DNA of 64,000 nucleotides from Paenibacillus sp. 1_12 (GCF_900114475.1 NZ_FOTE01000020.1:27426-91425), one strand, 5' to 3'. Positions 26,476 to 35,848 are shown, counted from the first letter of the stretch. Program-made: numbers and translations. Notes: generated by a model from the letters alone, not told the origin.

Positions 26476-27251
26476 GCTTCTGTATCTCCTTTGGCTATCA
26501 TGATGTCGACCTGGTGCTTAAGCAGCGTTTCTTTCATCGCATCATCGGGCTCACGATCGGTGATGAGAATATCGATGCGATCGAGTCCCGAGATTCGGTG
26601 AAAATGCTTTTTGCCAAACTTGGTATGGTCGGCGAGCAGAATAACTTGATCGCAGCGACGCATCATTTCCTTGGTAATGTAGCCTTCTTCTTCATAAGGA
26701 TCTGTAATGCCATCTTCAGTAATCGCACAGGTTCCTAGCAGCAGCTTATGGACATGATAATCACTGAGATTGCTGAGCGCTCTGGCGCCATAAATGAAAC
26801 GATGTTCCGGATGCAAAATACCGCCGAGCAGATGCACAGAGATCCGATCCTTTTGATTAAGAATGCTGGCGATGTCGATCGAGTTCGTGACAACGACATG
26901 ATCCTGCGTGCGGATTTGTTCAGCGGCGATTTGGACGGTTGTAGAAGCGTCAAGCAGTAAATAATCACCATCATGCAGCAGTGAGGCAGCAAGAAGACCG
27001 ATGGCTCTTTTGGAATGCGTAGTCGCTTGATCGTGAAGTCGTTCATTGTAATTGGCAATGGTACGGGAAATTGTAGGCAAAATGGCACCGCCGCGTGTAC
27101 GTAGAATATGCCCCTGCTCCTCCAGCTTAATAATATCTCTACGAGCGGTGTCGCGCGAAATATCGAATAGCTCGCATATATTTTCAATGCTGACCCGATG
27201 ATGGATTTGTAAAAATTCCATGATCCCGATCAACCGTTCTTCCTGATACAT
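26472..27251 (-). CDS. DeoR family transcriptional regulator
   Basis: 259 residues from the ATG at 27251, behind AAGGAGG; the open frame above 27251 overlaps the promoter region and is not translated. The N-terminal helix-turn-helix (VSIENICELFDISRDTARRDIIKLEEQGHILRTRGGA) is the DeoR signature, followed by a sugar-phosphate-sensing ISOCOT domain with DGDYLLLDASTTV and LADHTKFGK. It heads the regulator-HAD-MFS operon and probably controls it, with the inducer likely a sugar phosphate. Confidence 0.9.
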   Translation of the reverse strand: MYQEERLIGIMEFLQIHHRVSIENICELFDISRDTARRDIIKLEEQGHILRTRGGAILPTISRTIANYNERLHDQATTHSKRAIGLLAASLLHDGDYLLLDASTTVQIAAEQIRTQDHVVVTNSIDIASILNQKDRISVHLLGGILHPEHRFIYGARALSNLSDYHVHKLLLGTCAITEDGITDPYEEEGYITKEMMRRCDQVILLADHTKFGKKHFHRISGLDRIDILITDREPDDAMKETLLKHQVDIMIAKGDTEA

Positions 27252-27314
27252 GGTGCAGCCTCCTTTTTCTATGGGATGGAATGTTGTCAGCAGCGGCAAT
27301 GATATTCTAAAATG

Positions 27315-27389
27315 ATTATAAGTATATGTGCATATTAAAGCAATATATTTTAAGTGAATATAAGTTTTTGTGTGCAAATATAAGTTTTT
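27315..27389 (-). promoter_or_regulatory. Promoter and operator-like repeats of the DeoR operon
   Basis: On the minus strand, TTGCTT (27338-27343) and TATAAT (27315-27320) are 17 bases apart, a strong sigma-A promoter. Upstream of it the 13-mer AAAAACTTATATT occurs twice exactly (27377-27389 and 27357-27369, 20-base period), and a third partial copy (ACTTATA) overlaps the -10 box. DeoR proteins often bind direct repeats, so these are probable autoregulatory operators. Confidence 0.6.
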
Positions 27390-27502
27390 ACAAAAAAGTT
27401 ACATTTGTTTATGAGCTCCATGTGGTATGATTAAAATTGATTTTTGTAAACATATTTCAGCAATAGGTCCGTGTAAAAAACGGATCGGAGGGAAGGCATA
27501 TT

Positions 27503-28597
27503 TTGACTGTGAAAAAATCAAAGCTAGTTGAACTGGATATCGTAAGAGCTTTTGCCATATTGGCTGTTCTCGTTATTCATGGGTCATCGGAAGCAACCGT
27601 TGAAATACCTATAGGCTCGACATCTCAAGCATTGTATTTGGGAATCAACAAGTTCAGTAACTTTGCCGTTCCTTTATTTATATTTTTAAGCGGATTGGTA
27701 TTGTTTTACCGGTATATCGATGATTGGAGCGGAAAGCAGGCTGTCACCTTCTATGTGAAAAGGGTGAAACAAATCCTGGTTCCTTACTTGTTGTGGTGCG
27801 TGTTTTATTATGTATATAATCAATGGATTTACGATCCTGATAACCTTCATTGGGATTGGCAGGAGCTTCTGGGTATGCTGCCTTGGTCCGATGCGTCGTA
27901 TCATCTTTATTTTATGGTTATCATCGTACAGTTCTATCTGGTATTTCCGTTATTGATCTGGCTGAGCAGACTCTGGAAGGGCTTTATGAACAGTCTGGTT
28001 GTGATTGGGATTGCGGTACAAGCTGTGTCCTATTGTTATGAGCATTGGGTTGCCCCTTTTGAGCACTCAGCGTCACTCTGTATTACATATTTCAGCTTGT
28101 TCACTTTAGGCGGTTACATAGGTGTACATTATCAAACCTTTATTACTTGGATACAGAAGCACATTGGCTGGGTATTGCCGCTGAGTGTGATGCTCGGACT
28201 CAGTTTTATGGGGCTGTTCCTGATTGAACAATCAAGTGAAATACGCTTCAAAGGCATTTGGTATACGGTTATTTTTAACGTGTATCCGATGTTTGCAGCG
28301 ATGAGCTTTATCTGGATCGGTCGTAAGATTTTGCAGCATGCTCCGATGCTCTCCAAGGTCTTGATTTCACTGGGCTCTGTTTCATTTGGCATTTATCTGA
28401 TGCATCCAGCGCTGCTCAGCTATTGGCGCACACACGTACAAAATGTGACTGGAAATATAATGCAGTATCACGCCTATACGATTTCTGCATTTTTAATAAG
28501 CTTGTTCATCCCTTGGCTGCTAGTCTACTTGTATGGGCAGATCGCCAGAAGGCTGAAATTACGCAGCAAAACACAGCCGCAAAGAGGCGCTGCATAA
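27503..28597 (+). CDS. Acyltransferase family (type 3) membrane protein
   Basis: 364 residues from a TTG behind GGAGGGAAGG. About ten membrane helices. The N-terminal signature ELDIVRAFAILAVLVIHGS contains the conserved Arg and His of acyltransferase-3 proteins, followed by KFSNFAVPLFIFLSGLVLFYR. These enzymes O-acylate carbohydrates or lipids at the membrane. It diverges from the DeoR gene across about 250 bases and is followed by a hairpin. The acceptor (cell-wall polymer or exopolysaccharide) is not readable. Confidence 0.87.
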   Translation: MTVKKSKLVELDIVRAFAILAVLVIHGSSEATVEIPIGSTSQALYLGINKFSNFAVPLFIFLSGLVLFYRYIDDWSGKQAVTFYVKRVKQILVPYLLWCVFYYVYNQWIYDPDNLHWDWQELLGMLPWSDASYHLYFMVIIVQFYLVFPLLIWLSRLWKGFMNSLVVIGIAVQAVSYCYEHWVAPFEHSASLCITYFSLFTLGGYIGVHYQTFITWIQKHIGWVLPLSVMLGLSFMGLFLIEQSSEIRFKGIWYTVIFNVYPMFAAMSFIWIGRKILQHAPMLSKVLISLGSVSFGIYLMHPALLSYWRTHVQNVTGNIMQYHAYTISAFLISLFIPWLLVYLYGQIARRLKLRSKTQPQRGAA

Positions 28598-28679
28598 ACT
28601 TGAATGCTAAGTCAGCTTGACCGGACCGTCTGTATAGTAAGCAGGCAGAAGATGAATATAGCTCTATCCCAATAAGCTT

Positions 28680-28722
28680 AGGCCCGCTATGCTGCTGATC
28701 TGTTCAGCGATAGCGGGCCTTT
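28680..28722. terminator. Terminator after the acyltransferase gene
   Basis: AGGCCCGCTAT and ATAGCGGGCCT form a perfect 11-base-pair stem followed by a short T run, 80 bases after the stop. It may also terminate the convergent S8 protease transcript. Confidence 0.75.
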
Positions 28723-28851
28723 GATTGTAATGGATAGGCGAGAATTGCTGGCTCCCTGAGCCCAGTGTTAGTGCAGTTCGTCTCCTCATAGTCAGTATCA
28801 ATACCAGCTACAACCTGATACAACCAATCCCCGATTGCTCTGCAGGTGATA

Positions 28852-30123
28852 TTATCTGGTTTTGCCCTTGGTGGATTGATTGCGGCTTCTGGCTTTGGAT
28901 GCAGCAAAACGCATATTGAGTTCACCAGCGCCTTGAGCTCGAACAGACTGCTTGAGGGAGTAGGCATTACGTTGTAACAAACGTTTTATTTGAGAGGGTG
29001 TTAGACGAGAATTCTGCTGAAGGAGAAGCGCGGCGGAGCCAGCTGTAATAGGAGAGGAGAAGCTGGTGCCCGACAAACGGAAATACCGTTTGCCTACCCT
29101 ATTGCCGGGAAGCGTCCGGTCCAACTCGGAGCTGTCTGCGCGCAGGGAAATTATATTAGTACCGGGAGCGACCAGATCCGGTTTGACTCCTCCGCCTTTG
29201 GCAGGTCCACGGCTGGAAAAATCGGCAATTTGATCATCGGATTCGCGTATCGTGTTCCGATCATTCGTAGCTCCCACCGTAATAGCCAAAGGAGTGATAC
29301 CCGGGGAATCAATGGAGCCCTTGGCTGGCCCATCATTGCCTGCCGACACCGTAACGACTAGTCCAGACCGAACCGCTTTGCTTACAGCCTGACATAAGGG
29401 ATCATTGCTGTAGTTCTCGAGTGCTTGCTTGCCCAGAGATAAATTGAGTATTCGAATGCCCAACCGTTTCCGGTTTTTGACACACCATTCTATTCCTTTG
29501 ATTATGGTTGAATCATAGCCGCTACCCTGCTGATCCAATACCTTGACCCCGACAATTCGGGCACCTGGTGCTGTTCCCCGGTATTTTCCTTTACTGGAAT
29601 AGCCATTACCCGCGACGTCACCCGATACATGTGTCCCGTGACCGTTGTCATCGTAAGGTTTGGTTCGGTTATTTACGAAATCTTTGAATGCGATAATCCG
29701 ATTGTTTGGCTTGGTCAGATCCGGATGGGGGGCTACACCGGTATCAAGCACAGCTACGGTCACTCCGCGTCCGTTGGTGCCTCTCGAACGGACTGATGCC
29801 GCGCCTACAGCAGGTGTCGCCACATTCAGATTGATTCGGTTTTTGCGGTCAAGCATAATCTTGGCTACGCTTCGATGGGAGCAGATAGTCTTAAGACAAG
29901 CAGGAGATACATGTGCCGCCCATGAGCCGATAAGCTGAAGATGAGCTTTTTCCTTAAAATGATGGTTTCCTTGATCCAGCTTTCGTTTCAAAGACGAGGC
30001 ATGCCGTTTACTGGCAGCGCCCGTGAAGCGGACAATGACGCGTACTGTGCGCTGCTTAGCGGAGCTCCTACAGCGGCAGGCAGCACGGTGCAATGATGCG
30101 CTTACCTTGTGGTGTTTTTTCAA
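28852..30123 (-). CDS. S8 family serine peptidase (subtilisin-like, AprX-type)
   Basis: 423 residues from a TTG about seven bases after AAGGTGA. Catalytic triad: VAVLDTGV (Asp127), DDNGHGTHVSG (His162) and LSGTSFSSP (Ser354), with the oxyanion Asn263 in SAGNDGP. There is no signal peptide; the first 100 residues resemble an inhibitor-like propeptide (RVIVRFTGAASKRHASS...). Absence of a secretion signal suggests an intracellular or spore-associated AprX-like protease. The C-terminus is very basic. The leader carries the AAAACTGACTTCG core also found within the yheC/yheD array, which hints at shared spore-stage control (inference). Confidence 0.9.
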   Translation of the reverse strand: MKKHHKVSASLHRAACRCRSSAKQRTVRVIVRFTGAASKRHASSLKRKLDQGNHHFKEKAHLQLIGSWAAHVSPACLKTICSHRSVAKIMLDRKNRINLNVATPAVGAASVRSRGTNGRGVTVAVLDTGVAPHPDLTKPNNRIIAFKDFVNNRTKPYDDNGHGTHVSGDVAGNGYSSKGKYRGTAPGARIVGVKVLDQQGSGYDSTIIKGIEWCVKNRKRLGIRILNLSLGKQALENYSNDPLCQAVSKAVRSGLVVTVSAGNDGPAKGSIDSPGITPLAITVGATNDRNTIRESDDQIADFSSRGPAKGGGVKPDLVAPGTNIISLRADSSELDRTLPGNRVGKRYFRLSGTSFSSPITAGSAALLLQQNSRLTPSQIKRLLQRNAYSLKQSVRAQGAGELNMRFAASKARSRNQSTKGKTR

Positions 30124-30151
30124 TAAGGTTCACCTTCTTTACAGTTTGTGA

Positions 30152-30176
30152 AGAAAACTGACTTCGTAATCGATTC
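30152..30176. repeat. Third copy of the AAAACTGACTTCG repeat
   Basis: AAAACTGACTTCG followed by TAATCGATTC, 30-50 bases upstream of the S8 protease start. It has the same orientation relative to the gene as the repeats upstream of the long YheD copy starting at 13479. Confidence 0.5.
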
Positions 30177-30299
30177 TTTCCCATCAAAATATGCGCTGCT
30201 GCTGTTATATTCTATTAAGTTCATGAATTTGGGCTATTTACCTTTGTGGATTCATAGACTATAGAGAACAAGCCTTAATTGAAGTGGAGGGATGTTTAA

Positions 30300-30578
30300 T
30301 TGAAAGAGATGAAATCGGTAATGTATATGGGCCTGGCGCTGGGTATGTTGTTCTATGCCGTCCCCAGACTTGATATCCGGTCAGGTTTTACGCTGCCAAC
30401 GATTTTTGGAGCGATCTGGATACTATTTGCACTGATGATTGTAGCTGCTCATCTTCATGAGCTGATTGGTGTAGATGAGAGGAAGAAGCAGGAGATTCAG
30501 CGTGTCAAACGGATGAAAGGCTGGCAGATGGAGCAGTTGTTATCCGGTCGTCGCAAGCTGCTGCAATTTAAGAAATAA
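30300..30578 (+). CDS. Small two-helix membrane protein, unknown
   Basis: 92 residues from a TTG behind GGAGGG. Two hydrophobic segments (VMYMGLALGMLFYAV and IFGAIWILFALMIVAAHL) are followed by a basic cytosolic tail rich in Lys, Arg and Gln. No family recognised. It stands alone between the S8 gene leader and a strong terminator. Confidence 0.65.
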   Translation: MKEMKSVMYMGLALGMLFYAVPRLDIRSGFTLPTIFGAIWILFALMIVAAHLHELIGVDERKKQEIQRVKRMKGWQMEQLLSGRRKLLQFKK

Positions 30579-30624
30579 GGCAAAAGAGCCAGACTCCGTT
30601 ATTGCGGAGCCTGGCTCTTTTGCC
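30579..30624. terminator. Long bidirectional terminator
   Basis: The left arm starts directly after the stop codon; the two arms (30579-30598, 30604-30624) pair over about 20 bases with one mismatch, with A-rich and T-rich tracts inside the stem. It separates convergent genes. Confidence 0.85.
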
Positions 30625-30642
30625 TATAAGTAGCCAAGTATC

Positions 30643-30972
30643 TTAAAGGAGTGCGATGGTCAGCAAATTAAACAGAACGAGTGGCAAAATCACATTGTTC
30701 GCATATTGTTGCTGAGCGATCGGATTATAGAAACTGCGCACGTGCCCAGGCAGTGGCTTTAAATACAACATGATATCATCGATGTGAACGATATGGCCTT
30801 CAAAGGTTTGACCAAGAGTCGTTTGTACACGTACCGGTCGATGCATGTGTTTCTTGCATATGCCATGAATATGCTGCTTCATGTTGTGAAGCGATTCGAC
30901 CATAGTAGGTTCCATTTGGTATATAGCTTCGTTGTTTGGCTGCGAATTTAAAACTGGTTGTTGGGTATACAT
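30643..30972 (-). CDS. Small protein with Sm-like segment and hydrophobic C-terminus, unknown
   Basis: 109 residues from an ATG behind GGAGGTG. The N-terminal third is Gln/Asn-rich. The middle (RPVRVQTTLGQTFEGHIVHIDDIMLYLKP) has the beta-strand pattern of Sm/LSM-like or LSm-type folds, and the last 20 residues are hydrophobic (NVILPLVLFNLLTIALL), which could be a membrane anchor. A spore-related role is possible, but no family name can be given. Confidence 0.6.
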   Translation of the reverse strand: MYTQQPVLNSQPNNEAIYQMEPTMVESLHNMKQHIHGICKKHMHRPVRVQTTLGQTFEGHIVHIDDIMLYLKPLPGHVRSFYNPIAQQQYANNVILPLVLFNLLTIALL

Positions 30973-31115
30973 CGGTAAGGCACCTCCAAATTAATATACG
31001 TCATCCTATGCGTTTGCCTATAAATAGGTTCGTAAAGGGCTTTTTTTTATGTATAAGAGCGTTTATAATGGTTCATACAGATTAATACAGAGATATAGAG
31101 ATTGGTGGTACAGTT

Positions 31116-32459
31116 ATGGATTATACTACGCAGGAAACGGCTACCAAGCATGAACAAATTTTAAAATATATAGAGAACTTAAAAATCGGCTCAAAAATCT
31201 CGGTCCGCAAAATCGCCGAGAAGCTGACTGTCAGCGAAGGTACGGCCTATAGAGCGATCAAGGAAGCTGATAACTTGGGACTTGTCAGCACCAAGGAGCG
31301 GGTTGGAACGGTTCGTGTCGAAAAAAAGCTGCGTGATAACATTGACAAGCTGACCTTTGCGGAGGTTGTGAATATTGTAGATGGAGAAGTATTGGGCGGA
31401 CTCGGTGGGTTGCAAAAAACGCTGAATAAATTCGTGATCGGCGCCATGCAGCAGGATGCAATGATGCGTTATATAGATCCGGGCAGTCTGCTCATCGTAG
31501 GTAACCGCAGTAAAGCGCATATATGTGCATTGGAGCAAGGGGCCGGTGTACTGATTACAGGAGGATTCGGTACGGCTGAAGATGTGAGAAGGCTGGCTGA
31601 CCAACTGGAGCTTCCGATTATTTCAAGCAGCTATGACACATTTACGGTAGCTTCGATGATCAACAGGGCGATCTATGATCGGCTCATTAAGAAGAAGATA
31701 TTGCTGATTGAGGATATCGTACCTCCTTCCATGGAGGTCGTCGTATTAAAAAGCCACCATACGCTAAAGGATTGGCAGCGGCTTAATGAACAGGCAGGAC
31801 ATAGCCGGTTTCCGGTGGTGGACGAATGGAATCGGGTTATTGGGATGATTACATCCAAGGATTTGATTGGCGCACAGCCTGAGCAAACGATGGATAAGCT
31901 GATGACGCGCAATCCGCTGACTGCAGCGCCGAATACTTCAGTGGCAGCAGCAGCGCATATGATGGTTTGGGAAGGAATCGACCTGCTCCCGATCATTGAT
32001 ACGAATCGTAAGATTATGGCTGTTATTAGCCGTAAGGACGTATTGAAAGCGATGCAGCACATACAAAGGCAGCCACAAAATGGAGAGACGTTTGAGGACT
32101 TGATCTGGACGGGTTTTGCAGAGGAACGCAACAAAGAGGGATACCCAGTGTTCAGAGGGGCTATTACACCCCAAATGACGAACCAACTGGGTACCGTTTC
32201 AGAAGGCGTTTTGACCATACTAATGAAGCAAGCTGCGTACCATATCGTACAGGATATCAAAAAAGGCGATCTCGTTATGGATAACATGTCCTCTTATTTC
32301 GTCAAGCCTGTGCAGATCGACAGCGAGATCGAGATTCTTCCCAAAATCATAGAGGTGAGCCGCAAATTCGGTAAAATCGATGTGGCCATATATCATGCGA
32401 ATACGCAAACGCTGGTCGCCAAAGCGATGCTGACCGCACAGTTTATCGACCAGGTCTAG
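31116..32459 (+). CDS. ytoI: Regulatory protein YtoI: HTH, DRTGG, CBS pair and hotdog thioesterase domains
   Basis: 447 residues with four modules: GntR/winged-type HTH (residues 18-60, ISVRKIAEKLTVSEGTAYRAIKEAD), DRTGG domain (about 75-180), two CBS motifs (about 190-305) and a C-terminal hotdog thioesterase-like domain (about 320-447, SEGVLTILMKQAAYH). This matches YtoI of Bacillus, a predicted nucleotide-sensing regulator. ytpI follows on the opposite strand, as a conserved neighbour. A TATAAT lies at 31064-31069 with no clear -35. Target genes are unknown. Confidence 0.85.
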   Translation: MDYTTQETATKHEQILKYIENLKIGSKISVRKIAEKLTVSEGTAYRAIKEADNLGLVSTKERVGTVRVEKKLRDNIDKLTFAEVVNIVDGEVLGGLGGLQKTLNKFVIGAMQQDAMMRYIDPGSLLIVGNRSKAHICALEQGAGVLITGGFGTAEDVRRLADQLELPIISSSYDTFTVASMINRAIYDRLIKKKILLIEDIVPPSMEVVVLKSHHTLKDWQRLNEQAGHSRFPVVDEWNRVIGMITSKDLIGAQPEQTMDKLMTRNPLTAAPNTSVAAAAHMMVWEGIDLLPIIDTNRKIMAVISRKDVLKAMQHIQRQPQNGETFEDLIWTGFAEERNKEGYPVFRGAITPQMTNQLGTVSEGVLTILMKQAAYHIVQDIKKGDLVMDNMSSYFVKPVQIDSEIEILPKIIEVSRKFGKIDVAIYHANTQTLVAKAMLTAQFIDQV

Positions 32460-32597
32460 AACTCCGGTGAACAAGTCTCCGCCGCGCGGGAGGATCATTC
32501 CTCCGATCGCTGTTGTTCAAAGATGAACAAAGGCGAACGCTTCGCTTCTCCAGAACGATTCCGCCCACGCCATTCACCAGATTTCTTGATACCCATA

Positions 32598-32885
32598 TTA
32601 TTGGCGGGTAAAATGGGCATGATTGCGCAGGCCTGAGAACAGATTAAAGACACCTAGCAGGAAGCAGATGGTACCAAAGACGCGACGGATATTGGAATCT
32701 GTGAAAAAAAACAGCTGGCTGACAGCAATCAGGACGAGCATAATTCCCATCATGATGTTCATTCGTGAGCTATAGATGCCGCGCAGCTTGGGATCGTTAT
32801 GTTTCCGGGAGCGGAAGCTATAATAGACTGAACAAGCTAAAGTAACGAAAATAAGCGCGAACAAAATGGTCTGAACGGTTTGCAT
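32598..32885 (-). CDS. ytpI: YtpI family small membrane protein
   Basis: 95 residues with three hydrophobic helices; the segment YYSFRSRKHNDPKLRGIYSSRMNIMMG and the overall pattern match YtpI of Bacillus, which is encoded beside ytoI there too. It is convergent with ytoI. Function unknown; the family is conserved in spore formers. Confidence 0.82.
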   Translation of the reverse strand: MQTVQTILFALIFVTLACSVYYSFRSRKHNDPKLRGIYSSRMNIMMGIMLVLIAVSQLFFFTDSNIRRVFGTICFLLGVFNLFSGLRNHAHFTRQ

Positions 32886-33100
32886 GAATGACGCACATCC
32901 TTTATTCTAGTCGTTGGTGCTAGTGAGTGAATCTCGCGTAAGTCCGGTGGTCTCTTGGCAATATTACTAATGTAACGATTTTTTGGGTTAAAAGCAACGA
33001 CTTGCATCTGTTCATCGGCAGCTCTTGACCTTTGGGGCTGTATAAGGCTCTTCTGGGATTTGTTGTCATCAATCAATCTTGTTCATTTACGGAGGCTCAA

Positions 33101-33373
33101 GTGAATAGTATACTTCTTATCTATTTAATAGTAATCAATGCATGGGGTTTTATCAGAATGGGTCAGGACAAGCGGTATGCCAAAAAATCACGTCAGCGAG
33201 TTCCTGAAAAGCAGCTGTTCCTCATCGCTTTACTTGGCGGGGCAGCTGGGGGATGGATTGGGATGCGGGTTTGGCATCATAAAACCAAACATAGGTCTTT
33301 CATTTTGGGGATCCCGCTGCTTTTTATCGTGAATGCTGTAGTTGTTTATTTGATAGTCAGGTTTTTAAAATAG
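33101..33373 (+). CDS. DUF1294 family membrane protein
   Basis: 90 residues from the GTG at 33101, with GGAGG immediately upstream at proper spacing; the open frame further up is not used. Two or three hydrophobic helices, with the family pattern NAWGFIRMGQDKRYAKKSRQRVPEKQLFLIALLGGAAGGWIGM and the HHKTKHRSF motif. DUF1294 proteins are small inner-membrane proteins of unknown role. A DinG-like helicase gene follows after 28 bases. Confidence 0.82.
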   Translation: MNSILLIYLIVINAWGFIRMGQDKRYAKKSRQRVPEKQLFLIALLGGAAGGWIGMRVWHHKTKHRSFILGIPLLFIVNAVVVYLIVRFLK

Positions 33374-33401
33374 AATTCGATTTTATGGAGGCACAATAAT
33401 A

Positions 33402-35363
33402 GTGGAGCGTTACCCTTTTACCTATGATCCAAGACAATCCTTTACCCAGCAGGCTGGCGATTGGATAGCTGATGTATTTTACGATATCTTGCCGGAATCC
33501 GGTTTTGAGGTTCGAGATGAACAGATTTATATGGCTTTTCAGCTGGAAAGAGCGTTCGCTGATAAACAGACTATTTTTGCTGAGGCCGGTGTGGGTACGG
33601 GAAAAACATTGGTGTATTTACTGTACACGATTTGTTATGCGCGTTATATGCGCAAGCCAGCCATTATTGCCTGTGCAGATGAATCCTTGATCGAGCAGCT
33701 TGTTAAGCCTGAGGGGGATATTGCCAAGCTGGCTCAGCATCTCGGATTGGCGATTGATGCCCGACTCGGCAAATCTCCTGATAAATATGTATGCTTGGTG
33801 AAGCTGGATGAAGCCCGCATGAGGGCAGAGGATGCCGATCAGTTCCAGGATCTATACGAGAGCCTGCCTGAGTTTGTCCATAACTACAAGCCGCTGCAGT
33901 CGTTTCATGCGTATGGGGATCGCAAGCATTATCCACATTTGAATGATGAGCAATGGGAACAAATCAACTGGGATACGTTCCAGGATTGTTTTACCTGTGA
34001 GAAGCGGCACCGCTGCGGGCAGACATTGTCCCGGGATCATTACCGTAAATCGGGTGATCTGATTATTTGCTCGCATGACTTTTATATGGAGCATATCTGG
34101 ACTTACGAAGGACGTAAACGGGAAGGTCAACTGCCGCTGCTTCCTGATCATTGTGCTGTTGTGTTTGATGAGGGGCATTTACTTGAATCTGCCGGTCAGA
34201 AGGCTTTGACCTATAAATTGAAGCATGTCGTATTTGAAGCATTGATCGTTCGTCTACTGGAGGGAGAAGTACGTGAGACGCTGGCTGTACTTATAGATGA
34301 AGCCATTGTCCGGAGTGAAACGCTGTTTGAAGTGCTGGGACGTCAAAGCAAGGTCATTCAAGGAACGGATCGGAAGCAGGTTTTGTTGAATGACAAGCTG
34401 ATTCGAGAGGTGCAGCGTTTCCGAGGTGTACTTACCGCGATAGAGGAAGAGCTTGTGTTTGAAAGCGAGCTGTATACGTTGAATGATTACCAGCTGCGCA
34501 TTGTGGAAGAGCATTTGGAGATGATGCAAAAGGCGTTGATTTTATTTGAGCAATCCGACAGCTTAATCTGTTGGGTGACGGAAAGCGAGGATGGACTTAC
34601 ACTGGCTATTATGCCGAGAACCGTAAAGGAAGTGCTGCGGGAGCAGGTATTCAACTCATCCCGTATGCCCATCGTGTTTTCATCGGCGACTTTATCAGTA
34701 GAAGGCTCCTTCGAATATGTGGCGGATAGTCTTGGGATTGAACAGTATACGTCCTTTTCCGTTGCTTCTCCTTACGATTATGCGCAGCAAATGGAAGTGG
34801 TTATGCCCAAGTGGTTGGATGGAGGCAGCTTTACGGAGAAGATGCAGGTTGCTTCTAGCCTGCTGGAGCGGACGCAAGGAAGAGCATTGCTGTTGTTTCC
34901 GACTAAGGACGAATTGCAGCAGTTCAAAAAAGAAATCGGACATTATCCAGCCTGTACCAGCCTGAGAATTCTGTTTGAGGGTGATCAGGAAATCAGCCAT
35001 CTGATTTCGGAATTTCAACGTGATGAGCAGAGTGTCCTGTGTGCCGTCACGCTGTGGGAGGGGCTTGATGTACCAGGTCCATCGCTTTCCAATGTAATCA
35101 TCTGGTCGCTGCCGTTTCCACCTCAAGATCCCGTCTTTATGGCGAAACGCAAAGCAGCCTTGAACCCTTTTGAAGAGGTGGATCTGCCCTATATGCTGCT
35201 GCGCCTTAGACAAGGAATCGGGCGATTAATACGTACCCACGGCGACAGCGGCATTATTGCTATACTCAGTGAGGACAGCAAAGAACAGGGTTTGATACGG
35301 GGACATATTGAGGCAATTCTGCCTGCTGGTGTTCAGATCAAGGATTCTCTTGAGCGCATTTGA
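33402..35363 (+). CDS. DinG/XPD-like ATP-dependent DNA helicase
   Basis: 653 residues from a GTG behind GGAGG. Superfamily 2 helicase: Walker A AEAGVGTGKT (about 60-69), DEGH box (VVFDEGHLLE), SATLS motif and QGIGRLIRTH motif VI. A cysteine group (DCFTCEKRHRCGQ, plus an earlier Cys) fits the [4Fe-4S] cluster of XPD/DinG/YoaA-type enzymes. There is no exonuclease domain, unlike Bacillus DinG, so it is closer to the YoaA-type. Predicted 5'-3' helicase in DNA repair. Confidence 0.88.
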   Translation: MERYPFTYDPRQSFTQQAGDWIADVFYDILPESGFEVRDEQIYMAFQLERAFADKQTIFAEAGVGTGKTLVYLLYTICYARYMRKPAIIACADESLIEQLVKPEGDIAKLAQHLGLAIDARLGKSPDKYVCLVKLDEARMRAEDADQFQDLYESLPEFVHNYKPLQSFHAYGDRKHYPHLNDEQWEQINWDTFQDCFTCEKRHRCGQTLSRDHYRKSGDLIICSHDFYMEHIWTYEGRKREGQLPLLPDHCAVVFDEGHLLESAGQKALTYKLKHVVFEALIVRLLEGEVRETLAVLIDEAIVRSETLFEVLGRQSKVIQGTDRKQVLLNDKLIREVQRFRGVLTAIEEELVFESELYTLNDYQLRIVEEHLEMMQKALILFEQSDSLICWVTESEDGLTLAIMPRTVKEVLREQVFNSSRMPIVFSSATLSVEGSFEYVADSLGIEQYTSFSVASPYDYAQQMEVVMPKWLDGGSFTEKMQVASSLLERTQGRALLLFPTKDELQQFKKEIGHYPACTSLRILFEGDQEISHLISEFQRDEQSVLCAVTLWEGLDVPGPSLSNVIIWSLPFPPQDPVFMAKRKAALNPFEEVDLPYMLLRLRQGIGRLIRTHGDSGIIAILSEDSKEQGLIRGHIEAILPAGVQIKDSLERI

Positions 35364-35371
35364 ATGCTGGC

Positions 35372-35848
35372 TTAGGTAGCTTTGGAAAATCCTTCTTCAC
35401 GACAGTATTGCGCTGCTTCTTCGTAGGTTTCAAATGCGGATTCCAGATTAATTCCAGCGTACACATACCATAGTTCATCTTCAAAAGTTACGATAAGGGT
35501 CTGATTATCAGGACCTTCCCAACGCTCCTTTTGCGTGCTTTCAGTACGCGGGAGCGGCTTTTTGGGTGAAGCATCGGTTAAAGAAAGGATCGATTCGGCA
35601 ACAAGAGAACGAAGCGCATCAGCCTCATACTCACGAATATTGACAAACCCTTTGTCATCGGTAGAATAACCCCGCAGCCGACCCGCATAAATAAATCCGT
35701 TTCCGTTCGGGTGCAGGTGGTAGGCAACATTCTTTTTATCATACGCGCTTTGCTCATAGCTGAAATTAACGCGGCCAAGCGATACATCGCTGCGAGTAAG
35801 CTCGGAGAATGACTCCATAATCGCAATCTTTTCTTCAAAGGTAAGCAT
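35372..35848 (-). CDS. Conserved-looking hypothetical protein
   Basis: 158 residues from an ATG behind GGAGGG. The N-terminal half is a mixed alpha/beta domain (MLTFEEKIAIMESFSELTRSDV...); after a charged Pro/Lys linker (about residue 100) there is a short alpha/beta domain (TLIVTFEDELWYVYAGINLESAFETYEEAAQYC). No signal peptide, membrane helix or catalytic motif. I do not recognise it. It converges on the helicase gene with nine bases between stops. Confidence 0.68.
   Translation of the reverse strand: MLTFEEKIAIMESFSELTRSDVSLGRVNFSYEQSAYDKKNVAYHLHPNGNGFIYAGRLRGYSTDDKGFVNIREYEADALRSLVAESILSLTDASPKKPLPRTESTQKERWEGPDNQTLIVTFEDELWYVYAGINLESAFETYEEAAQYCREEGFSKAT

Noticed and set aside
28704..28967. 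Minus-strand frame at the 3' end of the S8 protease gene, a possible continuation after a frameshift
   Set aside because: The protease frame is complete with a basic C-terminus; the second frame overlaps it and lacks a ribosome site or recognisable motif.
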